NCBI GenBank assembly: GCA_028015205.1
Contig: CM051521.1
Location: forward strand, 103,640,513-103,704,512
Length of the DNA: 64,000 nucleotides
DNA from: Mytilisepta virgata
Lineage: Eukaryota; Mollusca; Bivalvia; Mytilida; Mytilidae
Direction: 5' to 3'
The notes beneath the pieces are model-generated. The model had not been told where the DNA came from and did no database searches. It was given only the letters and a program-made list of their open reading frames with translations. The number at the start of each line of letters is the position of its first letter. The first letter of the stretch is position 1. Below, in pieces: positions 1 to 15,100 of the stretch. Position numbers and translations under genes: made by a program.

Positions 1-54
1 TAAACTAATAATTAGACTCATTTTTAGCTGTTTTGAGAATATATTTCAACTTAC

Positions 55-125
55 CATTAACAATATCTCCATTTTCTAATGGCCTAGCATCTGGTATTCC
101 ATGACATATCACTTCATTTACAGAC
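55..125 (-). CDS. METAP1: METAP1 coding exon 8 (last in window)
   Basis: A 71-bp exon giving [20 protein letters not shown] then IVN, with the conserved His of CHGIPD. Donor GTAAGT at 54-49, ending in phase 1. The next exon should begin with the VDI/VDV stretch and lies outside the window. Confidence 0.93.
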
Positions 126-3100
126 CTTCAAGCATATAAAATCCATTAGATTCTATGTATTATTGTATTAAGTTACTGTAATTACTCTAATTTTTCAACA
201 CTAAAATACAAAGATTATTGAGAAAAATTGGAAAATTGTCGAAAAAATTAGACTTTTTTCTTTCTGTCTCATTTTTTTGACATCATAAGAATGCACTTGA
301 AGAATAGGAAAATGAAATCATAGGTCATAATTGTGGTATTGTTATTTCATTTTGCTTTCATATCTTTAACTATTTCCTTAAAATAGTTGTTTTAATGTTA
401 AGGACAAAAACAGTAGCAAACTTGAAAAGAACCACCACCCGTTGACAAATATGCAACACTTGATCTGGATTCAAGGCATCTCACAAATGATTTTTAGAAT
501 ACATGTTCAACGTTTGTTGTCTTGTCATCTTGTTAGAATATATATATAACTATAACTTTTAAATGTCTTATAAGAGGATTTGTTTTCTAAAAAATTGTTC
601 ATTTCATTTAAATATTTCAAATTTATTCCTCTGAGAAACGCAAATACGCAATTCCATTCTGAAATTGTTTCGGATTTCTTTTAAAAATTAAAATTCCAAG
701 TAGGAATAACTAGAGGCTCTCAAGAGCCTGTATCGCTCACCTGGATTTAACTTGTCCACCTTCAGCAGGACTGATAGTTTAAGTGTCGCAGTTATCGTGG
801 CTAGTTTTCCCATAAGTTCAATGTTAAACAAAGTTAGGGTGTGGTGGCCATATTAGTTGACATCCAAGGTTATTAAACACAATTTTGAAAGAGACCACTG
901 CCGGTATTAGTTTGGTGTCCAAATGGCTAAGTTTAAGGTATGATGACTGCAACCTAAATTTTCCCATAGGGTCCTATGTACAACTAAGTTCAGCTTTGGT
1001 GGCCATCTTGATTGACAGGCCAGGTCAGTGGACACAATTATGAAAGGGGAACATCTAATGACCATTGTTGCCAAGTCTGGTCACAATTGGCCAATTGGTC
1101 TCAGATCAGAATATTTTTTAATGAATTTTCCCATAGTGTCCTTTGTTTAACTACATGTAAGTTTGGCTGTGGTGGCCATCTTGGTTGACATTCAGGGTCA
1201 TCAAACACAATTCTAACAGAGGTCCATTTAAGGACCATTTCTGCCAAGTTTGGTTCCAAATGGCTATTTAGTTTCAGACATCTTGGATTTCAGATCGGCA
1301 CAAAAAACATAAAATTTTGTAGAGGACTATGTTATGATCATTCCTGCAATATATCAATTCAACTGCTTTGTAGTATCAGAGAAAAAGATTTTTTAAATTT
1401 CACCCAATCAGAGTGCATAAATGGCCCTGGCCCTGGCTTTGTAGAGGACCATCAAATGAACATTCCCACCAAGTTTGGTTTCAATTGGCCATGGGGTTTT
1501 GGAGAAGAAGATTGAAATGTGAAAAGTTAACGGACGGACGATGGACGCTAAGTGCAGCATGATACACTGCAAAATGTTGAAAGGTAAAGAAATGTGGACA
1601 TATTATTAAGTTTTACCCAATAAAGTTTTGGGTAATATGATATACATTACACAGAAATATTGGACCTACCACAAAAAAACAGAAGAAAAATCCCCAAAAA
1701 TTTAGAATTCCAGCCATCTTGATTTTTTGGCCCCTTTAACCACCTATATCTCAAAATCTGTCATACTACTGACAGCACTCATTAAGATGAATTTAAAGAA
1801 AAATTCTGCATTGAAATCCACCAAAATTATCAAAAAACCCTTAATGACCCTTAGAAAAACCATAGGCTCTCAAGAGCCTATATCGCTCACCTGATATATC
1901 AAAAACAAATTTTGTAGAAGACTCTTAAATGAGGTTTCCAGCAAAGTTTGTTTTTAAATGCTTAAGTGGTTCAGAGAAGGAAGAATTTTAAAACATTTTC
2001 CCCATATGGTCCCAATAAGAGCCAGTGTTAAAGAATATTCTGTGGTGGTGGCATCTTGAATTTCAGATCAGCACAAAAAACTCAAAATTAGAAGATAACC
2101 ACCCTAGTATTATTTGTGTACGATTTGGTCTAAATATGTTCTGCTATGTGGCAGGGTGTGTTTGACTCCGATCTTAATTGACTAGGATTGCCAATTCTGC
2201 AGGGTATGGAGTCCACTTAAAATTAAGGATTCCCACTAAAATTAGTGGACACCACTCAAAATTTGGGTGGACAATTGTGGACAGCAGTAGTTTTAACACT
2301 TAAATACTTGATAAGCAATAAGAAATGAAAAAAAATATATAAAAAATAAAGTATGATTATTTAATTGTATTTCTCATTTCGTATATATTTTGTAGAAACG
2401 GTTTACATGTATATATGGTATGCAATTACTGACTTTCCACAAATGTCTACTCAAATTTTGAGTGGACACCACTATTGTTAGTGGAGAGGAAGTTGTGGAA
2501 TTTGAGTGGTGTCCACTTGTGGAAAGTTGAAAATCACAGTATCACACTGACCATACTGTATGTATTTCCCATAGGATTTTCTGTTAAACTATGTTCCAAG
2601 GTGGCAGCCATCTTGGATTTCGGATCCGCACCAAAAACTCAAAATTAGTAGAGGACCATCTAAGGAACATTCCCACAATATCACAATTCAATCTGCCAAG
2701 CGGTTTCTCAGAAGAAAATTTTTTAAATTTCAGCCAATCAGAATGCAATATTGTCCCTGGCAGCCATGTTGAATTTCCGATCAGCACCAAAAACTCAAAC
2801 TTTGTAAAGTACCATCCAATGAACATTCCTGCCAAGTTTTGTTCCAATTGGCTAAGTGGTTTCAGAGAAGAAGATTAAAATGTGAAAAGTTTACAGACGA
2901 CAATGGCGACAACGATGACTACGATGAGGGGGCCTCGGAGGCCGAGTGGTCTAGGTAGTTCGTCATGATTACTACTTATCACTAGCCTGTTAACACTGGG
3001 GTTGTGAGTTTGAATCACACCTGTGGCGGGGTGTGTTCGACTCCGATCTTAATTGACAAGGATTGCCAATTGTCCTACTGAAGGTCGGTGGTTCTCTCCA

Positions 3101-6100
3101 GGTACTCCAGCTTCCTCCACCAATAAAAACTGGCCGCCGCGAAATGGCCAAAATGTGCTGAAAACGGTGTTAAACCCCAACTAAACAAACAAACAAACGA
3201 CTTTGACGACAGATGCAAAGTGATGACAATACCTCACATGACCCTTTTGGGTCAGGTGAGCTAAAAAATGGGAAGTGCCAGATCTCCCAAAATCATCTCA
3301 ACCTGTATTTCTTATGGAGGAAAATTGTGGTAAAATATTAGAACAAAAGTAAATGAGCAGAAACCTGACCGTCTACTATACCATAATACATGCGCAAATA
3401 TTTGTGGTTGTATAAAAAATCAATAAAATTGGCCATTTCAATCAATTTTATTAAGATAGATGGTTTAAATGGTTTAGAAAGACAAAATAAGCACTCAATT
3501 TAAGGACTTTGACAAATTTAAAAGTGTCGAAAAATATGGGTTATCAAAAGACTCAATCTAATTAAAAACCGATCTCTCATCGCTCCCGTTTTCTGATATG
3601 TCGCGTTGAAGATCTAACGAAATCCCCTTTGAGGTCACATGTGAGTGAACTGGAACTAATGAATTTATAATGACATGCAAATGAGTTGACTTCCTATCAA
3701 TAAGCTAATCAAAAAAGTTTATGAATTCTGGGGACTGACGATTTCTTTGTTAATAAAATGAGTTACATCCCTTTACCACAAGATCAACTTACAAGATCGC
3801 CTAAGCCGCAATTTCATTGGTCGAACAGGACACACCTACGAGGTCACTCACATGTGACCTCAAAGCGGGTTTCGCAACATTTCAGAAAACGGGAGCGATG
3901 AGAGATCGGTTTTTAATTAGATTGCAAAAGACTCAAATTTCCTTGGATTTTCAAGTGTCGAAAAATTACAGAAATCTTGATTTGAGATGAAACTGATTGA
4001 AGCCCATCTGTGTAAATTTTTAATAATTAAACAAACAGTTTTTAATATAAAACAAAAAAATGTTTTGTGACTTTACTTTTTTGATACATTGTACCCTGCA
4101 ACTAAATACCAATAAAATGCCTTGATGGATTGTATGACCTAGCTTATATACTTACGTACAACAGGATTTTGGGAAACAATAATAATTTAAAGGTGATGGA
4201 TAGCACTCTCTGTCTATACAGGCCTGAAGTTATAAAAATGTGTAGTTAGACATGTACGGTAGAACTTCTATGGCTCGAACTCCAAGGGTCTGTGGAAATC
4301 TGTTCGAATTATCAGTAGTTTGAGTTACTGAATTTTGTTCCAGTACAGAAAATTTCCAGTACCATACATATACGAGTTTGTAAAGCTGATCATTACCATG
4401 AAATATTTCAGAATTAAAAATGGGTCAAAGTCACAAATGGCCGGGTTGCAAAGAATGGGTTATGAACCATGGAGAAGTTGATAGTATCTTTCAAGATAAA
4501 GGTTTTGTATGAAATCAATTTGTAATTCTGATCTGTGGCACGGGGTCAACTCACACTTCCACGATGATTGGAGAGTTTAAGATAAGATCAGACTAGTATC
4601 AATTTTACTGTATGAACTACCAACAAACTTTTAAATTTTTTTTACAGACAAAAATTCTTCAAATAATTCGACAATATTATGGAGGAAATTATAAACACAG
4701 GTGAACATCTTTAATATACATTGATATATATGCACATTTTGATGGAAAAATGACTAGGTTCCCAAGTCGGAAAAATGGGAAAACATTATTCAAATAATTC
4801 CATAATAGCAGGTGCACAACTTCAATATGTGTAAAATCTTCCTGTGAAGTTTGATAAATCTGTGTTGAAAACTGTAGGAAGAGTTGATGACACAAAATGG
4901 GTACTGTGTTTTCACATTTTGATGGAAAAATTACTAAGTTTCCAAATCTGGAAAAATTGGAAAAAATTATTCAAACAATTCATAATAGCAGGTGCACAAC
5001 TTCAATATTTGTACAATCTTCCTGTGAAGTTTGATAAATCTGGGTTGAAAACTGTAGGAGCAGTTGTTGGCACAAGATTGGTACCCTATTTTCCATGCCT
5101 GACCAACCGCCCTCCCAACCGCCTGCCCGCCCACCTGACTTCACCATACTATAACCCAGATTTGCACTTCGTGCAACCCAGCCAAAAATTAAACAGGTTA
5201 AGTACTAATCAACAGTAATTATAACATCTTTATTACATCAAACTGTAAAAAAAAACATTCACTTTTCATACTATTCTGTGTTTATTAAATCTGTGATTGT
5301 TAGACGAATACCTGTAAGTATCAGGTAACACGCTTGTCCTTTTATTATTGAGTTTGAGTTTTCCATGGTGAAATACACAATTTTATCATTGTGGGGACCA
5401 AATTTTTGTTTGACTTTTCTAGAAATCAGTGTTAAAAAAACTGGGGACTTTTTAACATGAACATGAAAGGAAAATTGACATGACTTTAAAAATTTGTTTC
5501 GAGTCATCGGTGGTGTTCGAGCGATCCACGTTCAACTGTATCAGTATCTACATTATTAGTTAAGAATTGCTCCAGAAAAAAAGCAGCATAAAAGTATCAG
5601 AAGTCACATTTTCCTGCAAAAAATTTCAATTTCCTTAATATCTTTACTGTTTAATGGTGATTTTTCGAAAAACAATCACCACCAATAATCATCAAATCTT
5701 ACTGGAGTGCCTTCTTGATCCTCTTATTTAACTCTTGTACATTAATGGAATATAACCAACATTAATTAATACATTACACTTATAAAATTTAACAAACAGG
5801 GCCTGATTGTTCAACTCATTTAATGAAGGGTTAAATTTAACCACATGTTAAACGTAGTGATTTTCTATATGATTTAACACTCAGTTGAATTTAACCTTGG
5901 GTTAAATAAGTAGAACAACTGGGCCAAGAGGTTTAAAAATATTGCTGAAATTTAACCATCTGCCAAAGTGCATAAACTTTTACAGTGATGTACATATTCT
6001 AATGTGCTATTAATGTTAGCACGTTCTTTTCTGTTTTAAATGAACATTCCCAGTGTACATAATATGGTGGTGGAACAGATCTCTGCACGTAAAACTATGA

Positions 6101-9100
6101 ATATATGTAGTTTTATGATTCTTGCACACCATGGTGTGAAATAAACAAATTGCTGTGATAGAATCCTTAGCTTATAATTGGACCTGACAATTTGCCTGTG
6201 CGATCTTAATTTTGGTGGTGGTATGCCGGGCAGTGTGGATTCTTTTATACCAGTATTTAGAACAACTGATTCATAGGCAATGTTATGCTGGTTTGTGTAC
6301 CTATATTCTCACTGTAATTGTATCCTGGACATGCACACAGTTGCTTACCTGTACTATACCACAAAAGCAGTGGTACTCCATATAGTAGGGGGAAGAATAT
6401 ATAAAGATAGTTGCACTTGAATAAGAGAAAATTACTTATTACCAATAATATATAAAGCAGAGACTAATTTTATTATCTAGAACGTAACATAAACAAATTT
6501 TCAGTAATAAGTATTATTTTTGGCTGACCCTATTGTTTTACATATAATCAACCTACCTCATGTACTATTTTGTCTATTTCATCTGTAGTTACTCCTAAGC
6601 CTACTGTATCAGCTGCTATATCTAAAACTTCTCTACCAAGCTGGGAAAAAAAAACCCAATAAAAATACCTTAGAATTAACAGATCTCTGATGTTTTAATA
6701 AAGGGATAGGATAAATCAATAGAGATACACTCATATTGGCATTGGTCATACCCAGCCCAAATCTTATATTTTGTCATAGCATGTGTCATATTGGCATAGT
6801 TATTGCTTTTATTGTATTGGCAGTTTTTAAGATATTGAGTTCAATATACCTAAGTTAATTAGATATTTAAATATGGTTATAGGATGGGAACCTCAAGGGT
6901 TTCCAAACTGTAAAGACAAATCTATTTTGAGAGGGCAAGGCATACCCCATAGGTACCTCCATTCCAATATCATGCATATATGAAAGCATTTTCTCATAAG
7001 GAATAAGAAAATATATGGTTGATAAGGTGGGGATCTCAATTGTTTCTGAATCATAAAGAACTAGAAATTGTGTCTGTGAGAGACGGATGCCCCACCTAAA
7101 ATGAAGGTCATCATGTATGAATGCTTAGTACTATCCAAGGCACATCCACTGATGAAGATTTGTTGATACACTATGCTTAGTTCTAAAGAAATGAACCTAA
7201 ACTCAAAACTTAACCAAAGTAGCTGTAAAATGTAGGTCATAATGACCCAATTATTGTATGACAGTTGCTGAGAAATGGATTTAACCACAAAACTTGGACG
7301 CAGATTTTACATTTATGTTTATGAAGTCAGTGAACCATGAAAACAAGGTCATGGTCACAAGATAAATATACTGCAGCAAACTTTATACGATAAGGTATCT
7401 GTCAAACAAAAATCCTAATTGTAGGAATGATGTGTTAATAGTTATTAAATTTTTTAAAAAGTTTACGCTGCCGCTGCTGGAAATTAATACCTAGATCTCG
7501 CCTTCGCGACTTTTTGTTTGCAGGCGAGACAAAAATTGAATGAATATTAAACAAGAGGCTCCCAGAAGCCTGTATCGCCCACCTGGACTATGCCTATCTT
7601 GACTAGCAGCGTGGAACATTGCTGTCAACTTCCAATTGTCTCACTTGTTTCAAACAAGAAGATGTTTCAGTGAACTTTCCCATTATGTCCTATATTAAAC
7701 TACGTTCCGCTCTGGCAGCCATCTTGGATGGTTGACAGGGTCATCAGGTATACTTCTGAAAGAGGACCACCTAAGGACCACTGCTGCCAAATTTTGTTCC
7801 AATTGGCCAAGTGGTTTCGGACAAGAAGATCTTAAAGTAAATTTTCCCATGGGGCCTATCTAAAACTATGTTCAGCTCTGGTGGCTATCCTGGACAACAG
7901 GTCGAATCATCAGATATAATTCTGAAAGAGAACCACCTAAGGACCATTGCTGCCAAATTTTGTTCCAATTGGCCAAGTGGTTTCGGACAAGATCTTAAAG
8001 TAAATTTTCCATAGGATCCTATATAAAACTATGTTCGGCCTTGGCGGCCATCTTGGATGATGGGTGGGGTCATCAAATATATTTCTGAAAGAGGACCACC
8101 TAAGGACCATTGCTGCTTAGTTTTTTCCAATTGGCCAAGTGGTTTCAGACAAGAAGATCTTTAAGTAAATTTTCCAGAGGGTCCTATGTTAACATGGTTA
8201 AACTAAGTTTGGCTCTGGCAGCCATCTTGGATGATGGGCAGGGTCATCGGATATATAATTCTGGAAGAGGACCACCTAAGGACCATTGCTGCCAAATTTG
8301 TTCAAATTGGCCAAGTGGTTTCAGACAAGATCTTTAAGTAAATTTCCCATAGGGTCCAATGTTAAACTAAGTTTGGCTGTGGTGGCCATCTTGGATGACG
8401 GGCAAGGTCATCAGATATAATTCTAAAAGAGGACAACATAAGGACCATTGTTGGAATCAAGTATTTTTGAAATACAAATGATACTAATAAGTTTTAAAGC
8501 TAATATGATAAAAAAATATATATAATTGTTAAAGTAAAATTCCAAAAATAATAGTCTTAGACACTTTAAGGAAATTTACCAAAGTTGGAATCACAAATTT
8601 AGATGATCCCAATATGTGTTACTGCTAATGTGATCCAGAAAATACATGGTTTCTTGTCAAAAATAAAATAAATGGTCTTTGAGATTTCCAGGAAATTTAC
8701 CAAAGTTGGATGGATGATGGATGAATTGTTGTTTAACGTCCAGTGGCAACCAGGTGCATATCAGGACGAGAACATGTTGATATGATAATGAATATGATCT
8801 CTGCTTTGTACTAGACATGCTAAGTCGGATTTTTAATGTGCTAGCCCACGAGGTAACTGTCCGCAGAACAAGACATATCACCTCACTCGGACACATTATA
8901 CTGACTCCGAGCCGACCAGTCTTTGCTCTTACTCCTAGATGCCGTGTGCTTGGCGGAGAAGCAGCAAATACCAATTTTAATGTCTTTGGTTTGACCCGGC
9001 CGGGGATCGAACCCGCGACCTTCCGCACTCGGGGCGAGCACGCTACCACGAGACCACCGAGGCGGTCACCAAAGTTGGAAACAATTCTGAAACCTTTAGC

Positions 9101-12100
9101 ACAATCTATATAAGTGGTACAATTACTGAGCCAACTTTCAGTTCCATATTCCAAATAACAAGAGAGGAGTTGCATGACAATGTAATAATGTATCTAAAGG
9201 CTACCTGAGTAGACCTGCCCCCAGGGGCACTATTAAAATTCTGAAATATTTGGCACAATCTACATTGCAGGGCAATTACTGAGCCAACTTAGAGTTCCGT
9301 ATTCCAAATAATCTGAGAGGAGTTGCATGACAAAGAATAATGTTCCATAGGCTACCTGTGTAGCTCCACCCCCAGGGGTGCTACTCAAATTCCAAAACCT
9401 TTGGCACAATCTACATTGACAGGGAAATTACAGAGCCAACTTTCAGTTCCATATTCCAAATAATCTGAGAGGAGTTGTGTGACAAAGGAATAATGTACCC
9501 TCAGGCTCCCTTTGTAGCTATTCAATTCCACTGGCACAGTCCCCACACACAGTGCAATCGATGGCCCAAGTTACATCGTTCTACATCCAGTGGTTACTGA
9601 GATAACGTATGTACGCTGAACAGCAAAACAATCCAATATTCGTTGAAGCACGGGGATAATAAGGGACCCAAACTGCATTCAGATCCAAAGGGTAATTGAA
9701 ATTACATCGTAATTTACACCTGCAAAGTTTGAAAATTTTGGATAATACTGCAAATCTTTTGCTATAATTTTTTTATGTTGTCAATCATGTGGAATATAAT
9801 CACTGAAGCAAAGTGACAAGTTCTTTGTGCCTCTTACAAAACACAATGGACTATGTACATGTAACTGGTAACTGATCTGGCTTTACCAAAATATTGGTAA
9901 CAATTTTTTTGTAGCAATGTTATTCACAACAGATTACCATAATATTTCAGTACCTTACAGGCTACTCTCAGTCCTTCCTGTTCTTCATCAGTAAGTATTT
10001 TAATATTAGTAGATCCTCTCATTTGTCTTTCACTAACTGGTATTCCTATAATAACATAAGGAATGCATTCTACATAATGTCCTTTTAATATTCAAAAAGC
10101 AGTAAAAAGTTTTAGACTTTGCATCCAAATAACAGGCAAAACGAAAAAATATTTCAATGAAATACATAATGTACATAAAGTCTTCTGTTGGAAAACAATA
10201 AAGATATTTCAATTGTGCAACAAAAAAGTTTGTCACTAAAACAACAGTCCATTATATGGCCCCTCCCTCTCTAATCTGACAAGATCTCTCATGCATTAAC
10301 CTATTGTAGTGCATTTTGACCATTCATGAAGTGACCTTTTCTATATCCAACAAAAGGTCATACTTTTCCATGTTCAAAAATCACTAGTATGTACAACCGT
10401 TATAAATTTGTGAACCTTATATAATTGCTCTGTGAAGTTGAATAACCAATAAACAGATTTGATCACAAAAAGTCAGTAAACCACTGAAATGAGGTCAAGA
10501 TAAGGTAATACATATGGAGCTGACATGAGCACTATCTAATGAACATGTGGATCAAATATGACTGTTTCATAGTGTATGGTTACTGAGATAACAAGACACA
10601 TAATAACCTATACATTCAACCAATTCTATACATTACAAATAGAAACCAAATCATTTAACAAAAATGGGTCAAAGACACAAATGGCCGGGTTGCTTTACTG
10701 GGTGTTTACTGTAGTGGTGACAAAGGTGATTACAAGATCATAGTGCACATTGGCAGTCATGAATATTTATATAGACAAAATCAGACACATTGTATGTTGG
10801 TGTACGAGCACATCGGCAGTCATCAATTTAATTAGTTTCCTGAAATAATTCCATAAAGTGAGGTGCACATCTTCAATATATATTAAAACATTCTGCGAAG
10901 TTTCAAGGATGCAGGTGAAAAACTGTAGGAGGAGTTGATTTCGCAAAATAGGTACCCTCTATTGAAGATGTCAATAAAAAAACGACTAAGTTCCAAAGTT
11001 TGGAAAAATGGGAAATAATTCCTGAAATAATTTCATAAAGTGAGGCGCACATCTTCAATATATATAGAAACATTCTATGAAGTTTCAAGGATGTGGGTGA
11101 AAAACTGTAGGAGGAGTTGATTTCACAAAATAGGTACCCATTTTCAATGCCCGCCCGCTGCCGCCCGCCCGACATTCACCATACTATAACCCGGATTTGC
11201 ACTCTGTGCAACCCCACCAAAAATAAGTGAGGAAAGTATTTATAACACACTTAAATCAGTCAACCGTGGCATTGAGGTCATACCATCCCTTTAATCCAAA
11301 TTTTGAATAGACTCCATCTTAACTTTAAGGAATTTAGTGAAAAAAGTTTCATGTTGATATGACATCTAATTCACATTAAACTACTGGTACCTTCAATCTA
11401 AACTTGAGCCTAAAGTGGTACAAAGACCTAAATCATGATCATGAAATTGAGTTCACACCACTGCTTTGACCTAATTTTTGAATTGATCCCATTTTAAGGT
11501 ATTAATTGACAAAGATTCATATTGATATGACATTTATTTCCCATTAAGCTACCTTCAATCTAAACTTTAACCTTAAGCCGAACAAACACCTAAATCGTGA
11601 ACATGGAGGTACACCACCACTTTGACCTAATTTTGAATTGACCACAGCTTTAGGTATTCAGAGATACAAAAATTCATGTTGATATAACATCTACTTCCAA
11701 TTAAACTGCCTTCAATCTAAACTTTAACTGAAAAGGGACATTTGTTTGTATAGATGGATGGACACAAAATCGAGACACTACATGGGCATAAAAACATTTT
11801 ACAGGAGGATCATACATGTTTGAACTAGAACTGATCATACCTTCTAGATGTACAGCATAATCAGGCCTCCCTATGTGGTCAGGAACTGTTCTCTTTGGAC
11901 TCTGAAACATAGTATGAATAAACACAACTGGCAATTGTACACAACTCTAAACAAAAGGCTGAATTGCTCATCTGCTATATTTTGTGTAGATCTTGCATCA
12001 ATGATTATTTTTCTGAATTGTACAGCTAAAATATAGAATCCTGAACCCAAACAGATATGGTTGACTTTTTCATCGGTTGCTATGGACTTTTTCAATGGCA

Positions 12101-15100
12101 TTGACTCTGACCTTCCATTTTGACTTGAACAGGTATATTGTAGGGTCCTGAACCCAAATATTTCTAGTTACTAGAGACTTTTCCAGCAGTTGCTAAGGAT
12201 TTTTTCAATGACCTTGACCCTTGAGCCTCCATATTGACTTGTACAGCTATATTATAGGGTCCTGAATCTCTGAATCTAATATATATAGTTGCTAGGGACT
12301 TTTTCAATGACCTTGACTCTTGACCTTTCTTTTTTACTTATAAAGGTAAATGATAATGTCCTTAACCCAAATATATATGGTTGCTAGGACTTTTTCATTG
12401 GTTGTTATGGACTTTTTCAATGACCTTGACCCTCCATTTTACTTGTACAGCGACCATTTAATTTATTTCAAGTTGTGCTCTAAACATCTTTGACAATATG
12501 TCAGACCATTATTTTCTGTTTACATTTAAATAATCTTTCAAGGGCAAAGCATTCCTTTAAGGGTTAATTGACGATTTTGGTCATGTTGATTTATTTGTAG
12601 ATCTTACTTTGCTGAACATTTTTGCTGTTTACAGTTTGTCTTTATCTATAATAATATTCACGTTAATAACCTAAACTGCAAAATTTCCTTAAAATTAACA
12701 ATTCAGGAACAATAACCCGACACAGGGTTGACCAATTCATCTGAAATTTTCATAGCAGGTAGATCTTGACCTGATGAACATTTTTACTACTTGTCAGTTT
12801 TGCTCTAAATGCTTTAGTTTTTGAGATAAAAGGCAACAAGAGTGGACACACTACATGTCTCACCTGAGTATGCACATGGACACAGAATAATGATTATCTG
12901 ATACCCAACATTTTGCAAGTCAAAGGAAAATGTGTTAAAAGAAATTGAGGTCAAGGTCATAAGGCAGGTGTCATACCAACATGTATCCACTAAGAACTAT
13001 CTATTAACCAAATATAGTAGGTCTAGGTATTAAAGTTGCTCAGAAAGGGACCTAATCTCGAAAATCTGACAAAGTCACTCAAGCACGCAATTGAGATCAA
13101 GGTCCAGGGACAGGTGTCACACTTGCATATACCCAATATCTATAGACCAAAAACGGATGGGTCTAGGTATTACAGTTGCTTAAAAAAGGACTTAATCAAG
13201 AAATTTAGATGAAAGTTACTCATGCATGCAATTGAGGTCAAGGTCCAGAGACAAGTGTCAGACTGGCATGTACCCACCAAGAACTATCAATAGACCAAAT
13301 ACAGTAGGTCTAAGTATTACAGTTGGTGAAAAATGGACTTAATCAAGAAATTTGGATGAAAGTCAATCAACCATGAAATTGAGGTGAAGGTCCAGATACA
13401 AGTATCAGAATGGCATGTACCCATCAAGAACTATCAATAGACCAAATGAAAGTGGATCTAGCTATTACTGTTTCTGAGAAATGGACTTCACCACGAAAAA
13501 GTCTGAGTATATTTTTCTCCTATAGTAACCTTAATCAACATTTATGAAACTTGAATCTTTTTCTTTCAAGCTAGGTTTCCTTTGCCAAAGTTTGCTTGAA
13601 ATGCTATTTTCAAGTTCATGTACATGTAAATTTTATAAATGTACATCTGTGGTCATTGAGATGCCCTCTGAGAATATGCGGCATTTTTCGGAATTTCACC
13701 GCATTTTTCAGTTTTTTCTCGAGCTTGAACAGGATAACTCCAAGAAAAGTTTTTGAAACCCCGAGAAAAGTCTGTGATGTGAAACTCCAAAAAAGAACGC
13801 AAACTGTAGTACTGTAAATAAATTTTTAAAATATTTCTGATTTTTTTAAAAACAAATTACCCATAATTGTACTTAAAACCTTGTGACTGACAGAAAATGC
13901 AATATAGAATTAAAAGTGTCATATAAATGCATGAAATCAGTTATTTTTTACAACATAATGAAAGGAAGCCACAAAGAATTTTATATTGCATAACAGTACT
14001 ACATTTACTAACCACAGGATAAACTCTTAACTTTCCAGTATACTTAAATCCTGGCCATGGGTTATATGTGTCATTCTTTGCCGCTGTGTCTTGTTCTAAA
14101 ATTAGAATATTAACATTTAAAGTTAACTTTCAAATATTATGCACTGTATATGATATATAAAAGGTACATGTAAACCTGTTTAAAACTTTCTGTGGTAGAT
14201 TTAGTTCTTGATTTTTTAAAATAATTATTTTTTTTCTTAATTTGTGAAGATCTATATATCTACTTTATAAATAGTACCGCTTATAAATTGAACAAAAGTG
14301 TAAATACCTATGATTCAAATTAGGACAGTTAGTTTAACTTGTATCGGGATCAAAATCCGAAGTGATATTCTTCCCTTCAAATGATGAAATTTTTTTTGTC
14401 TCTCTCTTCTTTATTAACTATATGTGGGGAAAATTTTTTGTAAAAATTGATTTAAAAAAAAACACCAGTTTCCCTTGTTTTTATACAGATCTACATGTAT
14501 ATACAAGTTTTCTATTTTGCTCAAATAGTGGTAAAAAAGGAATGTCTATATTATTTAGTAATTATGCATTAAAGGAAGAATATAAACATTGTGCAGGCAC
14601 ACACTTGTGTATTTTCATTAAAAATAGGATTTCCTTAGGTATATAAATTTTATATTAATTTTCAATACTTGGTGTGGTGTCCCTTTTAAAATTTTGATGA
14701 TGGGGAAAACCTTAAATTTTGTCATTTTCACCAATTTGATAGGACATGCATACCCAGAGGTTTAATTTACTTATTAACATGTACCAAAGTTAAGTTTAAA
14801 CATACTAAAATGATTTAAAGAAACCTTAAATTTAGTCATTTTAAACATCATCAGGGAGTGTAACTCAGAAATGACAAATGTATAATAAATTAAAAATAAA
14901 TTGTGTGTTTAGTTATGACATAGTTAATTATATAATTTGACTTGTAATAGACAATGTGATTGGTTGATAATGGTTAGACAAGTTACATTATATTGTATAA
15001 TCAACTTTGGGTACTCTGACATCTAAAACATATTAGGCCAAAAAAAAATAGTTTGACGTTAATATGTCAATTTGACATACAACATACAAGTATGGTTTCC

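Larger units (their letters stand above)
1861..3261 (+). repeat. CAGGTGAGCT-family repeat with a nested SINE
   Basis: It begins with AGGCTCTCAAGAGCCTAT and ends with GGGTCAGGTGAGCT before an A-run. A SINE (2929-3199) interrupts it in the ACGACG-rich 3' part; the element resumes right after the SINE. A partial SINE-like stretch (about 2150-2205) and a small foldback (2432-2527) are also embedded. Confidence 0.75.

Noticed and set aside
2584..2878. Overlapping 87- and 95-codon frames on opposite strands
   Set aside because: Inside a repeat of the CAGGTGAGCT family; similar frames recur wherever that module occurs.
711..3265. Calling the CAGGTGAGCT family a Helitron because it ends with a hairpin and CTAA
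   Set aside because: The base after CTAA is A and not T in the copies seen, the 5' end is not TC, and the empty site at 43380-43400 shows insertion into an A-run.
4844..5218. 124-codon plus-strand frame
   Set aside because: Covers the internal tandem duplication of the GGGTTGCA-ended repeat and has no family similarity.
9000..9067. tRNA gene candidate with A and B boxes
   Set aside because: It cannot form a full cloverleaf with a 3' acceptor stem and runs into a SINE body with a 12-bp target duplication, so it is a SINE head.
8657..9175. 172-codon minus-strand open frame
   Set aside because: It spans a SINE and its target duplications; codons follow the SINE sequence, not a protein family.
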